From Streptococcus australis ATCC 700641 (lineage in GTDB: Bacteria; Bacillota; Bacilli; Lactobacillales; Streptococcaceae), in the NCBI RefSeq assembly GCF_000186465.1, contig NZ_GL636091.1:1818073-1882072 (forward strand): a DNA stretch of 64,000 nt, in the 5' to 3' direction. Below, one piece after another: positions 51,058 through 60,284 of this stretch. The notes under the pieces were generated by a model. The model did not search any database and was not told where the DNA came from. It saw only the letters and a program-made list of their open reading frames with translations. The stretch's first letter is position 1; each line of letters opens with the position of its first letter. A program made the position numbers and the translations under genes.

Positions 51058-52110
51058 TTAATTGACATTTACACGGTGCCATTCATTGATCACATAGCAG
51101 AGTTGACCAAGTAAATGAAGACCGTAACCACTGATCTCCGTACTTTCTGGGGTTGTCCCCCCTAGACCAGCTGTAAAAATTGAGATAAGATAAGGAGTTT
51201 GTTCGTAAACAATAGCTTCGACATTCAGGGCTTCCGCTACATAACCAGGTTTTTGCTGAATGACTAAATCTGGTAAATACCGTTTGTAGTATTCATTTGG
51301 AAAGGACTCTCCGATTAATTCTAGCAAGGTCCCATACTTTTCTTTGTGGTTCCAAAGATAGTCCAAGACTTGAATATAGTAATCAGATGTCGTTTTGTTT
51401 TCAGGACTAATGGTTTTTATTTCTGCACGGGATTTTCCATATTTTTTATACTTCTCATAGACATTGTCCATGCCACCAAAGCGGTCGGCCAAGGCATATG
51501 CCGGCGTATTTTCTGAATAGACAAGAGAATAACGTTGCATATCTGGAATCGTCATAGCTCCACCAAAGGCAGCTACATAATTATCATGCTCTCCAAGGTA
51601 CTCGTAGTAAGTATTGGTAATATCAAATTCATCCGTTAAGTTTAACTTTCCTGCATCGACTTCATCCACGACTAACATATTTAGGGGTAGTTTATAAGTA
51701 CTTCCCGCTGTCATTGGCTGTAACTCATTCATCGAAAATTGTTGACCTGTCGCAGGATTTTTATAGGTAAAGGTAATTTGGGAAGGATCAATACCATATT
51801 CAGCCATGTAGTCTTGTACAACTTCTACCAAGCCTTTATTGGCATAATCATAGACAAGACCCAAATTCTCCATGGTTTCACGATCTTGATCCATGACGGC
51901 TTGTTTCTCCTCAGGAGTTTTGACACGAGGAGGTTGGAGGGGTTGCTTCTCTTGCTTTGACTCAGCTGGTTGAGCCGTCGTTCCCTCTTGAGCAAGAGGA
52001 GAAGCTGGAGCCTGATGAAGATGAAGGTAACTTAATGCTCCAACTCCTCCTATACATAGTAAAATTCCCAATACAATCATGATCGATCGAACATTAAATA
52101 TTTTTTTCAT
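51058..52110 (-). CDS. Membrane-anchored beta-lactamase-fold serine hydrolase
   Basis: 350 residues: one N-terminal membrane helix (about 9-29), a Pro/Gln/Glu/Lys-rich linker (to about 70), then a beta-lactamase class A-like domain. SxxK is STYK and the SxN is SEN (VYSENTPAY). A KPG (QQKPGYVAEALN) stands where KTG is expected. I see no obvious Glu166-type deacylation motif, so a true beta-lactamase is doubtful; a cell-wall peptidase or penicillin-binding role is possible. Confidence 0.78.
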   Translation of the reverse strand: MKKIFNVRSIMIVLGILLCIGGVGALSYLHLHQAPASPLAQEGTTAQPAESKQEKQPLQPPRVKTPEEKQAVMDQDRETMENLGLVYDYANKGLVEVVQDYMAEYGIDPSQITFTYKNPATGQQFSMNELQPMTAGSTYKLPLNMLVVDEVDAGKLNLTDEFDITNTYYEYLGEHDNYVAAFGGAMTIPDMQRYSLVYSENTPAYALADRFGGMDNVYEKYKKYGKSRAEIKTISPENKTTSDYYIQVLDYLWNHKEKYGTLLELIGESFPNEYYKRYLPDLVIQQKPGYVAEALNVEAIVYEQTPYLISIFTAGLGGTTPESTEISGYGLHLLGQLCYVINEWHRVNVN

Positions 52111-52252
52111 ATGAAGTTAATTATAAAAGATTCTCTTTAAAATAACAAGGTATTTCTGAATCAGAAAACGATTTCTTCTGGAAGAAACTTTTTTAGCAAT
52201 CCCGACTGAATCCTTCCTCCTGTTCCTATGAATCTGTCCCCTTTTGACTGTC

Positions 52253-53725
52253 TTACTTGCGCTTAAAAGATCCCATAATCAATTTAGCAACTTCACGCGC
52301 AATGGTACGGAACAAGGAACTGATAAAGGAATCTTTGGCCTTTTCTATACTAGATTTTCGTGGACGGCCCGGACTCCGTTTTTGGCTAGCCTTCTCTTCT
52401 GCAACTCTTGTCTTTTCTTCCGCTTCCCTCTCCTTTTCCTTCTCTTCTCTAGCAGATTTTTCAGTCAATTTTTCATAAGCTGATTCATTGTCTACTCGAA
52501 CAGCATATTTTTGATGGAAAGGAGAGCTGGTAATCAAGGCCAACTGTTCACTCTCGTTTAACAAATCAAAACTGGATTGTGGAGACAAAATATAGGAGCG
52601 CTCAACCACACTTGGTTGCCCCTTTTCATTTAGGAAGGAGACTAGAGCTTCCCCTGTTCCCAACTCCGTCAAGACAGTTTCCGTATCAAACTCTGGGTTT
52701 GGTCGGAAACTTTGAGCAGCAACTTTGATAGCCTTCATTTCCTTTGGCGTATAGGCACGCAAGGCATGTTGGACACGATTACCAAGCTGGGCCAATACAG
52801 ATTCAGGAAGATCTTGAGGATTCTGTGTAATAAAGTAGATCCCCACTCCTTTAGACCGGATGAGTCGAACGACTTGCTCAACTTTTTCAAGGAAGAGCTT
52901 GCTCGCATCATTAAACAAAAGGTGGGCTTCATCAAAGAAGAAGACAAATTTTGGTTTTTCTAAATCTCCAACTTCTGGCAAGGTTTCGAACAGACGAGAT
53001 AACATCCAGATAAGGAAGGTTGAATAGAGTTTAGGGGAGTTGAAGAGACGAGTCGCTGATAGAATGTTAATGTAACCTCGTCCACTGTTATCCAATTGCA
53101 TAAAATCTTGAAGATCCAAAGCTGGCTCTCCGAAGAATTGATCTGCTCCCTCTTGCTCTAGCACTAACAAGCTTCGTTGAATAGCCCCTACTGATTGTTT
53201 ACTGATATTTCCATACTGAGCGGAATAATCTGAGGCATGGTCATACACTTCCTTCAAAAGGCTCTGCAAATCCTTCAAATCAATCAAAGGCCAATTTTTT
53301 TCTTTGGCCAATTTAAAGACGATGGCCAAAATCCCTGTTTGCGTTTCGTTGAGGTCCAATAAGCGAGCTAGTAAAAGAGACCCCATTCCTTCAATCGTTG
53401 CACGGACTGGATGGCCTGCTTGACCAAAGACATCCCATAAACGAACTGGAAAAGCTTGAGGTTCAAAAGGATCTGTAATACCTAGTAGCTTATAGCGCTC
53501 TTCCATCTTTGGCGTCCATTGTCCAGCTTTTGCAAGACCTGAAAGATCTCCCTTGATGTCTGCTAGAAACACCGGAATCCCTTGCTGACTTAATTTTTCA
53601 GTTATCACTTTTAAGGTCACGGTTTTCCCTGTACCAGTAGCTCCTGCAATTAAACCGTGGCGGTTGAGCATTTTTAGATAAAGTGGCGTATCCACTGCTC
53701 CTTTTGTAATCGTAATACTTGTCAT
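52253..53725 (-). CDS. HerA-like helicase domain protein (DUF853)
   Basis: About 490 residues. Walker A GATGTGKT is near residue 32, Walker B FFFDEAHLLF follows, and an arginine-rich C-terminal tail contains RSPGRPRK, an AT-hook-like basic motif. This DUF853 family belongs to the HerA/FtsK P-loop ATPases; its job in streptococci is unknown, and no NurA partner is next to it. I start at the second ATG (53725), 7 bases after GGGAG; the first (53731) is too close to it. Confidence 0.82.
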   Translation of the reverse strand: MTSITITKGAVDTPLYLKMLNRHGLIAGATGTGKTVTLKVITEKLSQQGIPVFLADIKGDLSGLAKAGQWTPKMEERYKLLGITDPFEPQAFPVRLWDVFGQAGHPVRATIEGMGSLLLARLLDLNETQTGILAIVFKLAKEKNWPLIDLKDLQSLLKEVYDHASDYSAQYGNISKQSVGAIQRSLLVLEQEGADQFFGEPALDLQDFMQLDNSGRGYINILSATRLFNSPKLYSTFLIWMLSRLFETLPEVGDLEKPKFVFFFDEAHLLFNDASKLFLEKVEQVVRLIRSKGVGIYFITQNPQDLPESVLAQLGNRVQHALRAYTPKEMKAIKVAAQSFRPNPEFDTETVLTELGTGEALVSFLNEKGQPSVVERSYILSPQSSFDLLNESEQLALITSSPFHQKYAVRVDNESAYEKLTEKSAREEKEKEREAEEKTRVAEEKASQKRSPGRPRKSSIEKAKDSFISSLFRTIAREVAKLIMGSFKRK

Positions 53726-53920
53726 TTTCATTCTCCCTTTTGTTAAGGCACAGTTTTTTCAGAAAAAGTGACAAGGCTTCTTCCTTATGTAGGAAACCTT
53801 TCTCCTCATTTTCACATACTCCTCTAGTGTATCATTTTCAGGTATAAACGCAAGAAATATCCCTTCCAAAACGGGAGAATCCTTTTAGTCTATGTTGACC
53901 AATTTAAAAATAAAAAGCCT

Positions 53921-53955
53921 GAATCGAGGCCCCCCGTTAAGTGGCCTCTTGATTC
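53921..53955 (-). terminator. Terminator of sodA
   Basis: GAATC-A-AGAGGCC pairs with GGCCTC-GATTC, then CTTTTTATTTTT downstream on the minus strand. Confidence 0.85.
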
Positions 53956-53977
53956 AAACTTTTTTTATTATGAAAGC

Positions 53978-54583
53978 TTATTTAGCTGCTGCGTAAAGCT
54001 CATCTACTTTGTTCCAGTTGATCACTGAGAAGAAAGCTTTGATGTAGTCAGGACGAACGTTGCGGTATTTCACGTAGTAGGCATGTTCCCAAACGTCCAA
54101 GCCCAAGATTGGTTTCTTCCCTTCTGAGATTGGTGTGTCTTGGTTTGCTGTTGAAGTCACTTCAAGCTTCCCTTCTTTGTTAACAACCAACCAAGCCCAT
54201 CCAGAACCAAAACGAGTAGTTGCTGCTGCAGTGAAGGCTGCTTGGAATTCTTCGAATGAACCAAAAGTTTCATCGATTGCTGCTGCAAGTTCTGCTGAAG
54301 GAGCTGTCTGTTCAGGAGTCATCAATTCCCAGAAAAGAGCGTGGTTCAAGTGTCCACCACCATTGTTGATAAGCGCCTGACGGATATCAGCTGGGATAGA
54401 TTCTACGTCAGCAAGCAAAGCTCCAAGGTCTTCACCGATTTCAGGGTGTTTTTCAAGAGCTGCATTTGCATTGTTTACGTAAGTTTGATGGTGTTTGTCA
54501 TGGTGCAAGTGCATTGTTTCAGCATCAATGTATGGTTCCAATGCATCGTATGCGTACGGAAGATCTGGTAAAATAATTGCCAT
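53978..54583 (-). CDS. sodA: Manganese superoxide dismutase
   Basis: 201 residues. It removes superoxide in the cytoplasm. Metal ligands are seen in [13 protein letters not shown] (His), GHLNHALFW (His) and [12 protein letters not shown] (Asp and His). GGSITA-type iron/manganese markers were not weighed. The start at 54583 follows AGAGGT by 7 bases; an upstream frame of 15 codons lacks support. Confidence 0.96.
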   Translation of the reverse strand: MAIILPDLPYAYDALEPYIDAETMHLHHDKHHQTYVNNANAALEKHPEIGEDLGALLADVESIPADIRQALINNGGGHLNHALFWELMTPEQTAPSAELAAAIDETFGSFEEFQAAFTAAATTRFGSGWAWLVVNKEGKLEVTSTANQDTPISEGKKPILGLDVWEHAYYVKYRNVRPDYIKAFFSVINWNKVDELYAAAK

Positions 54584-54654
54584 GGAAAATACCTCTATTT
54601 CTTTATGTATATAAAAATGATAACGCAATCATCTAATTAATTCAACTATTCTGC

Positions 54655-55692
54655 TTACACAGATGGGTTGGCCAGCTTTAGTAAAGCTAAATCAAATAGA
54701 TAGTCCTTCTCATACGTTCCCGACTTCATTTGAAAGTCGGTATCAATCAAAAGACAAATCGCCTGCTCCAAATAAGATAGAGATATCCCTCTACTATCTC
54801 TTAGGGCAAATTTGACTTGGTAGGGGTTCACTTTCCGACCGGTCAACTCTGATAGGTCTGAAACGATTTGGGGTTCTGTCCGTCCCTCTTGCTTCAACAG
54901 CTTAACCTGTGTGAAGATGCGGAACTGACTCAACAAGATGGCCAGAAGTTTGATTTCATCCTCTCCTTGTAACCGAAGGTCCTTAACCAAACTGCGGGCG
55001 GAATCAATTTGTTTCTTTAGGATCATCTGAATCAGATCAAACAGATTATCCTGTAGTGTCTTCGGAATAGCCTCCTCAATATCTGAGATGGTGATGCTAG
55101 AAGCTCCTTTGTAAGTTTTAAGAAACTCCAAGTTTTTCTGAATCTCACTAAAATCAAAGCCCGATTTAATCAAAAGTTGGTCGAAGGCTTGTGAATCAAT
55201 CGCTAGCCCTAGAGACTTGATCTCTTCCGTGAAATGGGCACGCAACTCCTGCTCTTTTAATTCAGTTGCCTCCAGCAACTGGGCATCCCGTTTTAAAAGC
55301 TTGACAATCCTTCGCTTGCTATCCAGTTTTCCTTCCGCAATGACAATCAAGCGAGTCGTTTCTAAAGGCGCCGCTAAGTAATCTTCAAAGGACTGCAATT
55401 CATCATCTGTCAGGTATCTTTTTTTTGCGGTCGTCACATCAATAAAATGATCTAAAATCACTATTTTTTCGTCCGCAAAAAATGGGAGGCTGACCAAGTC
55501 AAGCTCGACTTCTGCATATGCTGTTTCTTTCATGTCAAAATAGGAATAGTTCAAATCAGATGAATTGTAGCCAACTTTCTTTAAAAGTTGCTCTTTCATC
55601 CACTCAAACTGACCGATGTCATCTCCTGATAGAACCAGGATTGGAGGAAGGTTCTCAGCACTGATTTTTTTAATTGTTTGTAAAGCCTGCAT
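54655..55692 (-). CDS. holA: DNA polymerase III delta subunit HolA
   Basis: 345 residues from the chosen start. It opens the sliding clamp as part of the clamp loader. Features: VLSGDDIGQFEWMKE near the N-terminus, FDMKETAYAEVELDLVSLPFF, the IVILDHF segment, and a C-terminal domain rich in Leu. The start (55692, MQALQTIKKI) overlaps the DUF805 gene by 23 bases, in keeping with coupling; a frame 23 codons longer is open but unlikely. Confidence 0.9.
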   Translation of the reverse strand: MQALQTIKKISAENLPPILVLSGDDIGQFEWMKEQLLKKVGYNSSDLNYSYFDMKETAYAEVELDLVSLPFFADEKIVILDHFIDVTTAKKRYLTDDELQSFEDYLAAPLETTRLIVIAEGKLDSKRRIVKLLKRDAQLLEATELKEQELRAHFTEEIKSLGLAIDSQAFDQLLIKSGFDFSEIQKNLEFLKTYKGASSITISDIEEAIPKTLQDNLFDLIQMILKKQIDSARSLVKDLRLQGEDEIKLLAILLSQFRIFTQVKLLKQEGRTEPQIVSDLSELTGRKVNPYQVKFALRDSRGISLSYLEQAICLLIDTDFQMKSGTYEKDYLFDLALLKLANPSV

Positions 55693-56335
55693 GTTCTGAA
55701 GGTACCTCATTCCACTCTCTAAACTGATGCTGGGTCTGTTCCGATTCCATTTTCTTTTCAAGTGGCGCTTTCTCTAGTGGAGTTGGTGGAGCCGAAACAA
55801 TCTGGGGAATAGCTGAAAAACTGTTGGGATCCATCAAATGGGATGGCATACTTGGCGAAGAGACCACGGGACTCGTAAAATCAAATCCTGGAGAAGCATT
55901 CTGGTCCGGTTGTGCAAGTCTAGCACTTGGAAGGACCAAGAGACATGCCAAACAAAGCAAGCCTGCAAGAGCTAAGACTAGAAAAATTGAAATAGGAGAT
56001 AAAAGGTAGAGCAAGATAGGGCCTAGAAATAGGAAAATCAACGACCAATGAAGACCCGCATCTCTCAATCGCCGAACGACTACCGCTTGCTGGGGAACAA
56101 AAATAAGATAGAGATAGAGGAGAAAAAAGATGCTGAACCAAGCTGAAACGTCCATCCCGGTCAAGGGAATCACCTCTTCCTCTGATTTCGAATTTGAAAA
56201 GAATAAGACCAATTGGTAAATCCAAAAAGGACTTGTAAACAATAAATGCCAGACTTGGCTAATCCAAAATTCTTTTCTATCTGATCTTCTAGAAAAATCA
56301 GCATATTGCATCCAAAACAACTGTAATGATTTCAT
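55670..56335 (-). CDS. DUF805 family membrane protein
   Basis: 221 residues. It begins LFWMQYADFSRRSDRKEFW, the DUF805/YhaH signature, followed by about four membrane segments (to about residue 135) and a long Pro/Ser-rich cytoplasmic or external tail. RRLRDAGLHW is the conserved mid-region motif. The function is unknown. It overlaps holA. Confidence 0.8.
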   Translation of the reverse strand: MKSLQLFWMQYADFSRRSDRKEFWISQVWHLLFTSPFWIYQLVLFFSNSKSEEEVIPLTGMDVSAWFSIFFLLYLYLIFVPQQAVVVRRLRDAGLHWSLIFLFLGPILLYLLSPISIFLVLALAGLLCLACLLVLPSARLAQPDQNASPGFDFTSPVVSSPSMPSHLMDPNSFSAIPQIVSAPPTPLEKAPLEKKMESEQTQHQFREWNEVPSEHAGFTNN

Positions 56336-56397
56336 ACTTGTAACCTCATTTCCTTGACTTTATCATAGCAATTTTCAAGCTAGAAATCAAACAGCTC

Positions 56398-58638
56398 CTA
56401 TCGAACGGTTTCAATCTTCCACTGATTCCACCCTCTAAAACGAATCGCTCCTTGCTGGTCTGTACGAAAAACAGTCATTTGTAACTCTTCGAAACGCTCC
56501 AAGGTTTCCTGATGAGGGTGCTGGTAACGATTTTTTTCACCCGCAGATATCAAGGCAATTTTTGCTTGGATTTTCTCTAAGAAGGCAGGGTGAGAAGAAC
56601 CCTTAGAACCATGGTGGCCTGCTTTTAGGACATCCACGCGCAGTTGAGGATAACGGGCTAACAAGGTCTTTTCCCCTTCTTCTTCTAAATCTCCTGTAAA
56701 AAGGAAGGACCACCCATAAAAGCGTCCATAGAGAACAATGGAATCATTATTACTTCCATCTCCTACTTCTACCGGATAGAGGACTTCTGCACTCCCATCA
56801 AAGATTGATAACCGATTTCCAATCTCTAGCGTTTTCACCGGTAAGTTCAACCGTTTGAGCAAACGGACAAAAGAGTCTTTCTTTAAGCTTCCCTTAGAAA
56901 TATTTATTTCCTTTATCCTAACCTTAGTCGCAAGCACTTCCAAATCTCCCATATGATCTGTGTCAGTATGCGTGAGAATCATATGATCAATCTGGTCAAT
57001 CCCCCTGCTCTTGAGATAGGGGAGCAGGGTCCGTTCTGCATTGCTAGTAGACCTTCGGTTCTTCCATTCCTCCTTTTGGCCAAAGTCCACTTTTCCTCCT
57101 GTATCAATTAAGATCGTTTTTCCTCGCCAATCACGCAACAAAATACTATCACCTTGACCAATATCAATGATGGTAATCTCATTTTCTAAAGGATGCTTCA
57201 CGATAGCAAATACAGAGCATACTAAGAGTAGAAAAAGATATCTCCATTTCTTAACCTTTCGCATCTCATAGAGACAAGCCAGCAAGCACAAAAGCAAGAT
57301 GAAAAAATAAATGCTTGGCTGTCCAAAAACCAAGGATTTGCTAGTGAAGCTCGCTATATACTCCATACTTTTTTCCATCCAGACGAAGAAAGGATTCCAG
57401 AAGGTCAAGGGATAGAAAAAGGAGAGGAGAAAGACGACACTCAGACCTGGTAACAACAGAAGATCAAATAAGAGAGAAAAAATAAAGGTTAGAGGAAGAG
57501 ACCAGGGTTGGTATTCTCCAAAGAAAAAGATGAGAAAAGGAAGAACCCCTAGTGTTAACACTAGACTTTCCTTGACGACTTTTCGGATTCCTGACTTCTC
57601 CTCTTCAGAAGAGGTGAGCGTCAATATAAAGGCATAGGCGCAGGATAAGAGACCTCCAGCAGTTAATAAGGAGGAAGGTAGGAGAACAATCAATAAAAGA
57701 AGGGTGACTCCCATATTTTCCATTCCTTTGAGCCCAGCCTGGGCCAGGAGTTTCTGTAAGACGCTTCGAACGACTGAAACCGAAAACCCCGTCATCCCAG
57801 CATAAAGAAGGGAAAACGGATAGAGGAGGATTACAACCTTCTCCTGTTCCAATCCCAAGCGGAGAAAGAATCGTCGAAAGGCATCTAAGAAAAAGGCAAC
57901 CTGCATGCCTGACAAGGCAAACAGATGAATAATCCCCAAGTTCGAATACAGCTGGCTCATTTCCTCAAACTCGACGTCTAAAAAACCAAAAAGCAAGCCC
58001 GTCATATAGTGACTCATGGGCTGGGGAAAATGCTGGTGAACCCATACAAGGGCCTTCCTCCTCCAACTAGACAGCAGACCTATGAAATCTCTAGGCTCAG
58101 CAGGTCTCTTTTCAAGGATGTGGCTAATTTTCAAAAGGTGATAGATCCCTTGTGTTTTCAGATAAGCCTGGTAATCAAAACCCATAAAATTCCGCTGTTT
58201 TGTCGGGGGTTCTAATTCCCCTTTGATCCGTAATTCTAGCCCATGATCCAGGTGTTTAAAATAGGCTTGTTCTTCCTCTGACTGAAGCTGGTAGAAAACC
58301 TGAAAAGTACGGCTACCTGACTTGGCACGAAAGGATAAAGCATCTCCATTCACCTTGATGGTATCCGGTAAAAGCTGAATAACACTTGGGACCCTATGAT
58401 CGCTTGACTCTCGTCTTCCTTGTTCGATCCGGAAAGCAAAACAAAGGGCAAAGAGGGAAAGAAACCCTATGAGGCACAAAAATCGTTTGTCCCCGTAGCG
58501 TCTCCTAAACAAGATGAGGAAAGCCAGCAGGAAGATTAGAGCGAGCCAGTGCTCCGTGTACATCCAGTAATAGAGAGCTAAGACCGGCAGGGTGAGATGA
58601 AATAAATGAATATGGAGACTTCTAATCCACTGTAACAT
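56398..58638 (-). CDS. comEC: DNA internalisation channel ComEC
   Basis: 746 residues. It carries single-stranded DNA through the membrane during transformation. The order is an N-terminal membrane and OB-like region, a central Competence domain (about 210-450, with LFALSGMQVAFFLD), and a C-terminal metallo-beta-lactamase-like domain with HTDTDHMGDLEV and KAGHHGSKGSSHPAF. All three are intact. It overlaps comEA by 17 bases, so the two are coupled. Confidence 0.94.
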   Translation of the reverse strand: MLQWIRSLHIHLFHLTLPVLALYYWMYTEHWLALIFLLAFLILFRRRYGDKRFLCLIGFLSLFALCFAFRIEQGRRESSDHRVPSVIQLLPDTIKVNGDALSFRAKSGSRTFQVFYQLQSEEEQAYFKHLDHGLELRIKGELEPPTKQRNFMGFDYQAYLKTQGIYHLLKISHILEKRPAEPRDFIGLLSSWRRKALVWVHQHFPQPMSHYMTGLLFGFLDVEFEEMSQLYSNLGIIHLFALSGMQVAFFLDAFRRFFLRLGLEQEKVVILLYPFSLLYAGMTGFSVSVVRSVLQKLLAQAGLKGMENMGVTLLLLIVLLPSSLLTAGGLLSCAYAFILTLTSSEEEKSGIRKVVKESLVLTLGVLPFLIFFFGEYQPWSLPLTFIFSLLFDLLLLPGLSVVFLLSFFYPLTFWNPFFVWMEKSMEYIASFTSKSLVFGQPSIYFFILLLCLLACLYEMRKVKKWRYLFLLLVCSVFAIVKHPLENEITIIDIGQGDSILLRDWRGKTILIDTGGKVDFGQKEEWKNRRSTSNAERTLLPYLKSRGIDQIDHMILTHTDTDHMGDLEVLATKVRIKEINISKGSLKKDSFVRLLKRLNLPVKTLEIGNRLSIFDGSAEVLYPVEVGDGSNNDSIVLYGRFYGWSFLFTGDLEEEGEKTLLARYPQLRVDVLKAGHHGSKGSSHPAFLEKIQAKIALISAGEKNRYQHPHQETLERFEELQMTVFRTDQQGAIRFRGWNQWKIETVR

Positions 58639-59299
58639 GCTCTTTTAACTTTTCTAGCGTCTTTTGGCCAATCCCAGAAACATTTTTCAATTCATCAACA
58701 GATTGAAATTTTCCTTTCCCCTCTCGATAAGCAATGATATCCTGGGCTCGCTTTTGACCTATCCCAGAAATCGTCTGTAGTTCTGCTTCTGTTGCCGTAT
58801 TGAGATTGACTTTCCCATCTTTTGACTGCTGTTCGCCACTTGTCGTTCCAGCAGATGCGGATGCAACAGGCGCTATCTCCTCTCCATTCTTAGCAACATA
58901 GACGATGGACTCATCCTCCAATTTTTGCGCCAAGTTGACGGATTGGCTGTTAGCTTCGTCTGTCATCCCTCCTGCTTTTTGCACTGCGTCATAGACCCGG
59001 CTCCCCACTGGAAGCTCATAAACCCCCGCTTGTCTGACAGCTCCCTTCACATCCACCATGATTTTCTCTTGAGAGGGCTCCATCTTTTCCTCACTCCTCT
59101 GCTGAGAGCTGGAAGAGAGGCTTGTGTCTTCCTTAGGAGACGTCTCCTGATCCACCATTTCTAACTGGGAAATGACAGTTTCCGGTGCTTGTGGGGGCTG
59201 CTTAGGCCAAAAGAGAAATAGTCCTCCAATTACCAAGCCCACAGCAGCCAAGCCTAAAAATAGTTTATATTCCTTGATCTTCTCAATCCACGTCTCCAT
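58622..59299 (-). CDS. comEA: DNA receptor ComEA
   Basis: 225 residues. It has one N-terminal membrane helix (about 17-34), a Ser/Glu/Gln-rich linker, a SLBB-type domain (VDVKGAVRQAGVYELPVG) and a C-terminal helix-hairpin-helix pair (NLNTATEAELQTISGIGQ and VDELKNVSGIGQKT) that binds incoming double-stranded DNA. I start at 59299 after AAAGGGG; a longer frame would read through the cin-box and terminator and is rejected. Confidence 0.94.
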   Translation of the reverse strand: METWIEKIKEYKLFLGLAAVGLVIGGLFLFWPKQPPQAPETVISQLEMVDQETSPKEDTSLSSSSQQRSEEKMEPSQEKIMVDVKGAVRQAGVYELPVGSRVYDAVQKAGGMTDEANSQSVNLAQKLEDESIVYVAKNGEEIAPVASASAGTTSGEQQSKDGKVNLNTATEAELQTISGIGQKRAQDIIAYREGKGKFQSVDELKNVSGIGQKTLEKLKEHVTVD

Positions 59300-59320
59300 A
59301 AATACCCCTTTTATTTTTAT

Positions 59321-59328
59321 TATTCGTA
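59321..59328 (-). promoter_or_regulatory. ComX (sigma-X) cin-box of comEA-comEC
   Basis: TACGAATA on the minus strand is an exact match to the streptococcal cin-box, 22 bases before the comEA ATG. Confidence 0.9.
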
Positions 59329-59350
59329 AAAAATCGAAGAAATAAAAAAA

Positions 59351-59386
59351 AAGAAAGTCAAAAATCACATGATTTTTGACTTTCTT
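59351..59386 (-). terminator. Terminator of plsC
   Basis: A perfect 17-bp inverted repeat AAGAAAGTCAAAAATCA / TGATTTTTGACTTTCTT with a T-rich end on the minus strand. It ends plsC before the comEA promoter. Confidence 0.9.
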
Positions 59387-59403
59387 GTTCTCAAGAAAAC
59401 TCA

Positions 59404-60147
59404 TTAGTCCTTCCGATGCTTGTCTGGATCCCAAACGAAACTTGCGATATAACTAAACAAGAGGGTCAGTAGAACGACCACCAAGACAAATGGCAGGAGT
59501 AAAAACTTCAACAAACGGATGAGGATAAAAGGTTTCCGGTCATTGCGGAGTGCCTGAGATTCCGCATCTAAGCGATCAAACTCAGCCTGGATACGTCTTG
59601 CAACTTCTTCCACGCCCTCATCGTTCATCTTTGCAATATCAGAAATATCAATGGGATGCCCAAAGTTCATGTCAACCCGTTCACAAGTAGCTAAGCCTTT
59701 CAGGGTCATTGGACCCGTATAAGTAACAGGCATAATGCGTACCTTAGCCATCTTAGCAATCACAGCAACTCCACCCTTAACATCCTGTGAATGGCGACTT
59801 CCACTTGGAAACATAATCAAGGAACGCTTGCTTTTTTTGAGCATATTCACTGGGTATTTAATCGCAGCGGCACCTGGATTTTCACGGTCAATTGGGAAAG
59901 CCCCGCACATGCGAATCCACCAGCCAAAAATCCGATTGGTAAAGAGTTCTTTCTTAGCCATAAAGATAAATTGCTTGGGCTTGGTCGCAAAGGCCATGTA
60001 GACAGGATCCCACCAAGTTCGATGAGGAGCTACGAGAATGTAATTTTCTTCTTGACTCGGAATCAGTTCCTTATGATGATAATGAGCATTTCCATTCAGA
60101 ACCCATAAAATAAAGGTCACTAAGCCACGTAAATAGGTATAAAACAT
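59404..60147 (-). CDS. plsC: 1-acyl-sn-glycerol-3-phosphate acyltransferase
   Basis: 247 residues. It adds the second acyl chain in phosphatidic acid synthesis at the membrane. The HX4D motif is HRTWWD (about residues 38-43). The substrate-site motif reads FPSGSRHS where EGTR is more usual, a variant seen in some streptococcal PlsC proteins. A C-terminal hydrophobic segment (about 210-235) follows a coiled-coil-like stretch. Confidence 0.9.
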   Translation of the reverse strand: MFYTYLRGLVTFILWVLNGNAHYHHKELIPSQEENYILVAPHRTWWDPVYMAFATKPKQFIFMAKKELFTNRIFGWWIRMCGAFPIDRENPGAAAIKYPVNMLKKSKRSLIMFPSGSRHSQDVKGGVAVIAKMAKVRIMPVTYTGPMTLKGLATCERVDMNFGHPIDISDIAKMNDEGVEEVARRIQAEFDRLDAESQALRNDRKPFILIRLLKFLLLPFVLVVVLLTLLFSYIASFVWDPDKHRKD

Positions 60148-60272
60148 GCTTTCTCCTTTGATAATTCTCTTGTTTATCCATTATACCTTATCCTTCTGTT
60201 CCCCGCAAATCTTTTCAAAAAGTTGCCAAGTCAACAAACCGACTGCATCTAGTCTTTTTCTTAAAAAAATGA

Positions 60273-60278
60273 TATGAT
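60273..60278 (+). promoter_or_regulatory. Extended -10 of the P-type ATPase gene, start at the ATG
   Basis: TATGAT preceded by TG at -1 spacing (TGA-TATGAT). The next ATG begins 7 bases after the hexamer, so transcription should start at or near it. No Shine-Dalgarno sequence is present. No strong -35 is seen. Confidence 0.6.
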
Positions 60279-60284
60279 GTTTTT

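Noticed and set aside
58622..59434. Longer ComEA start at 59434
   Set aside because: That frame would translate through the plsC terminator and the cin-box; the ATG at 59299 has AAAGGGG and the usual ComEA N-terminus.
60148..60284. A manganese (yybP-ykoY) riboswitch ahead of the P-type ATPase, as known for some streptococcal cation pumps
   Set aside because: The gap is only 137 bases, the promoter abuts the ATG, and the typical riboswitch motifs are not seen.
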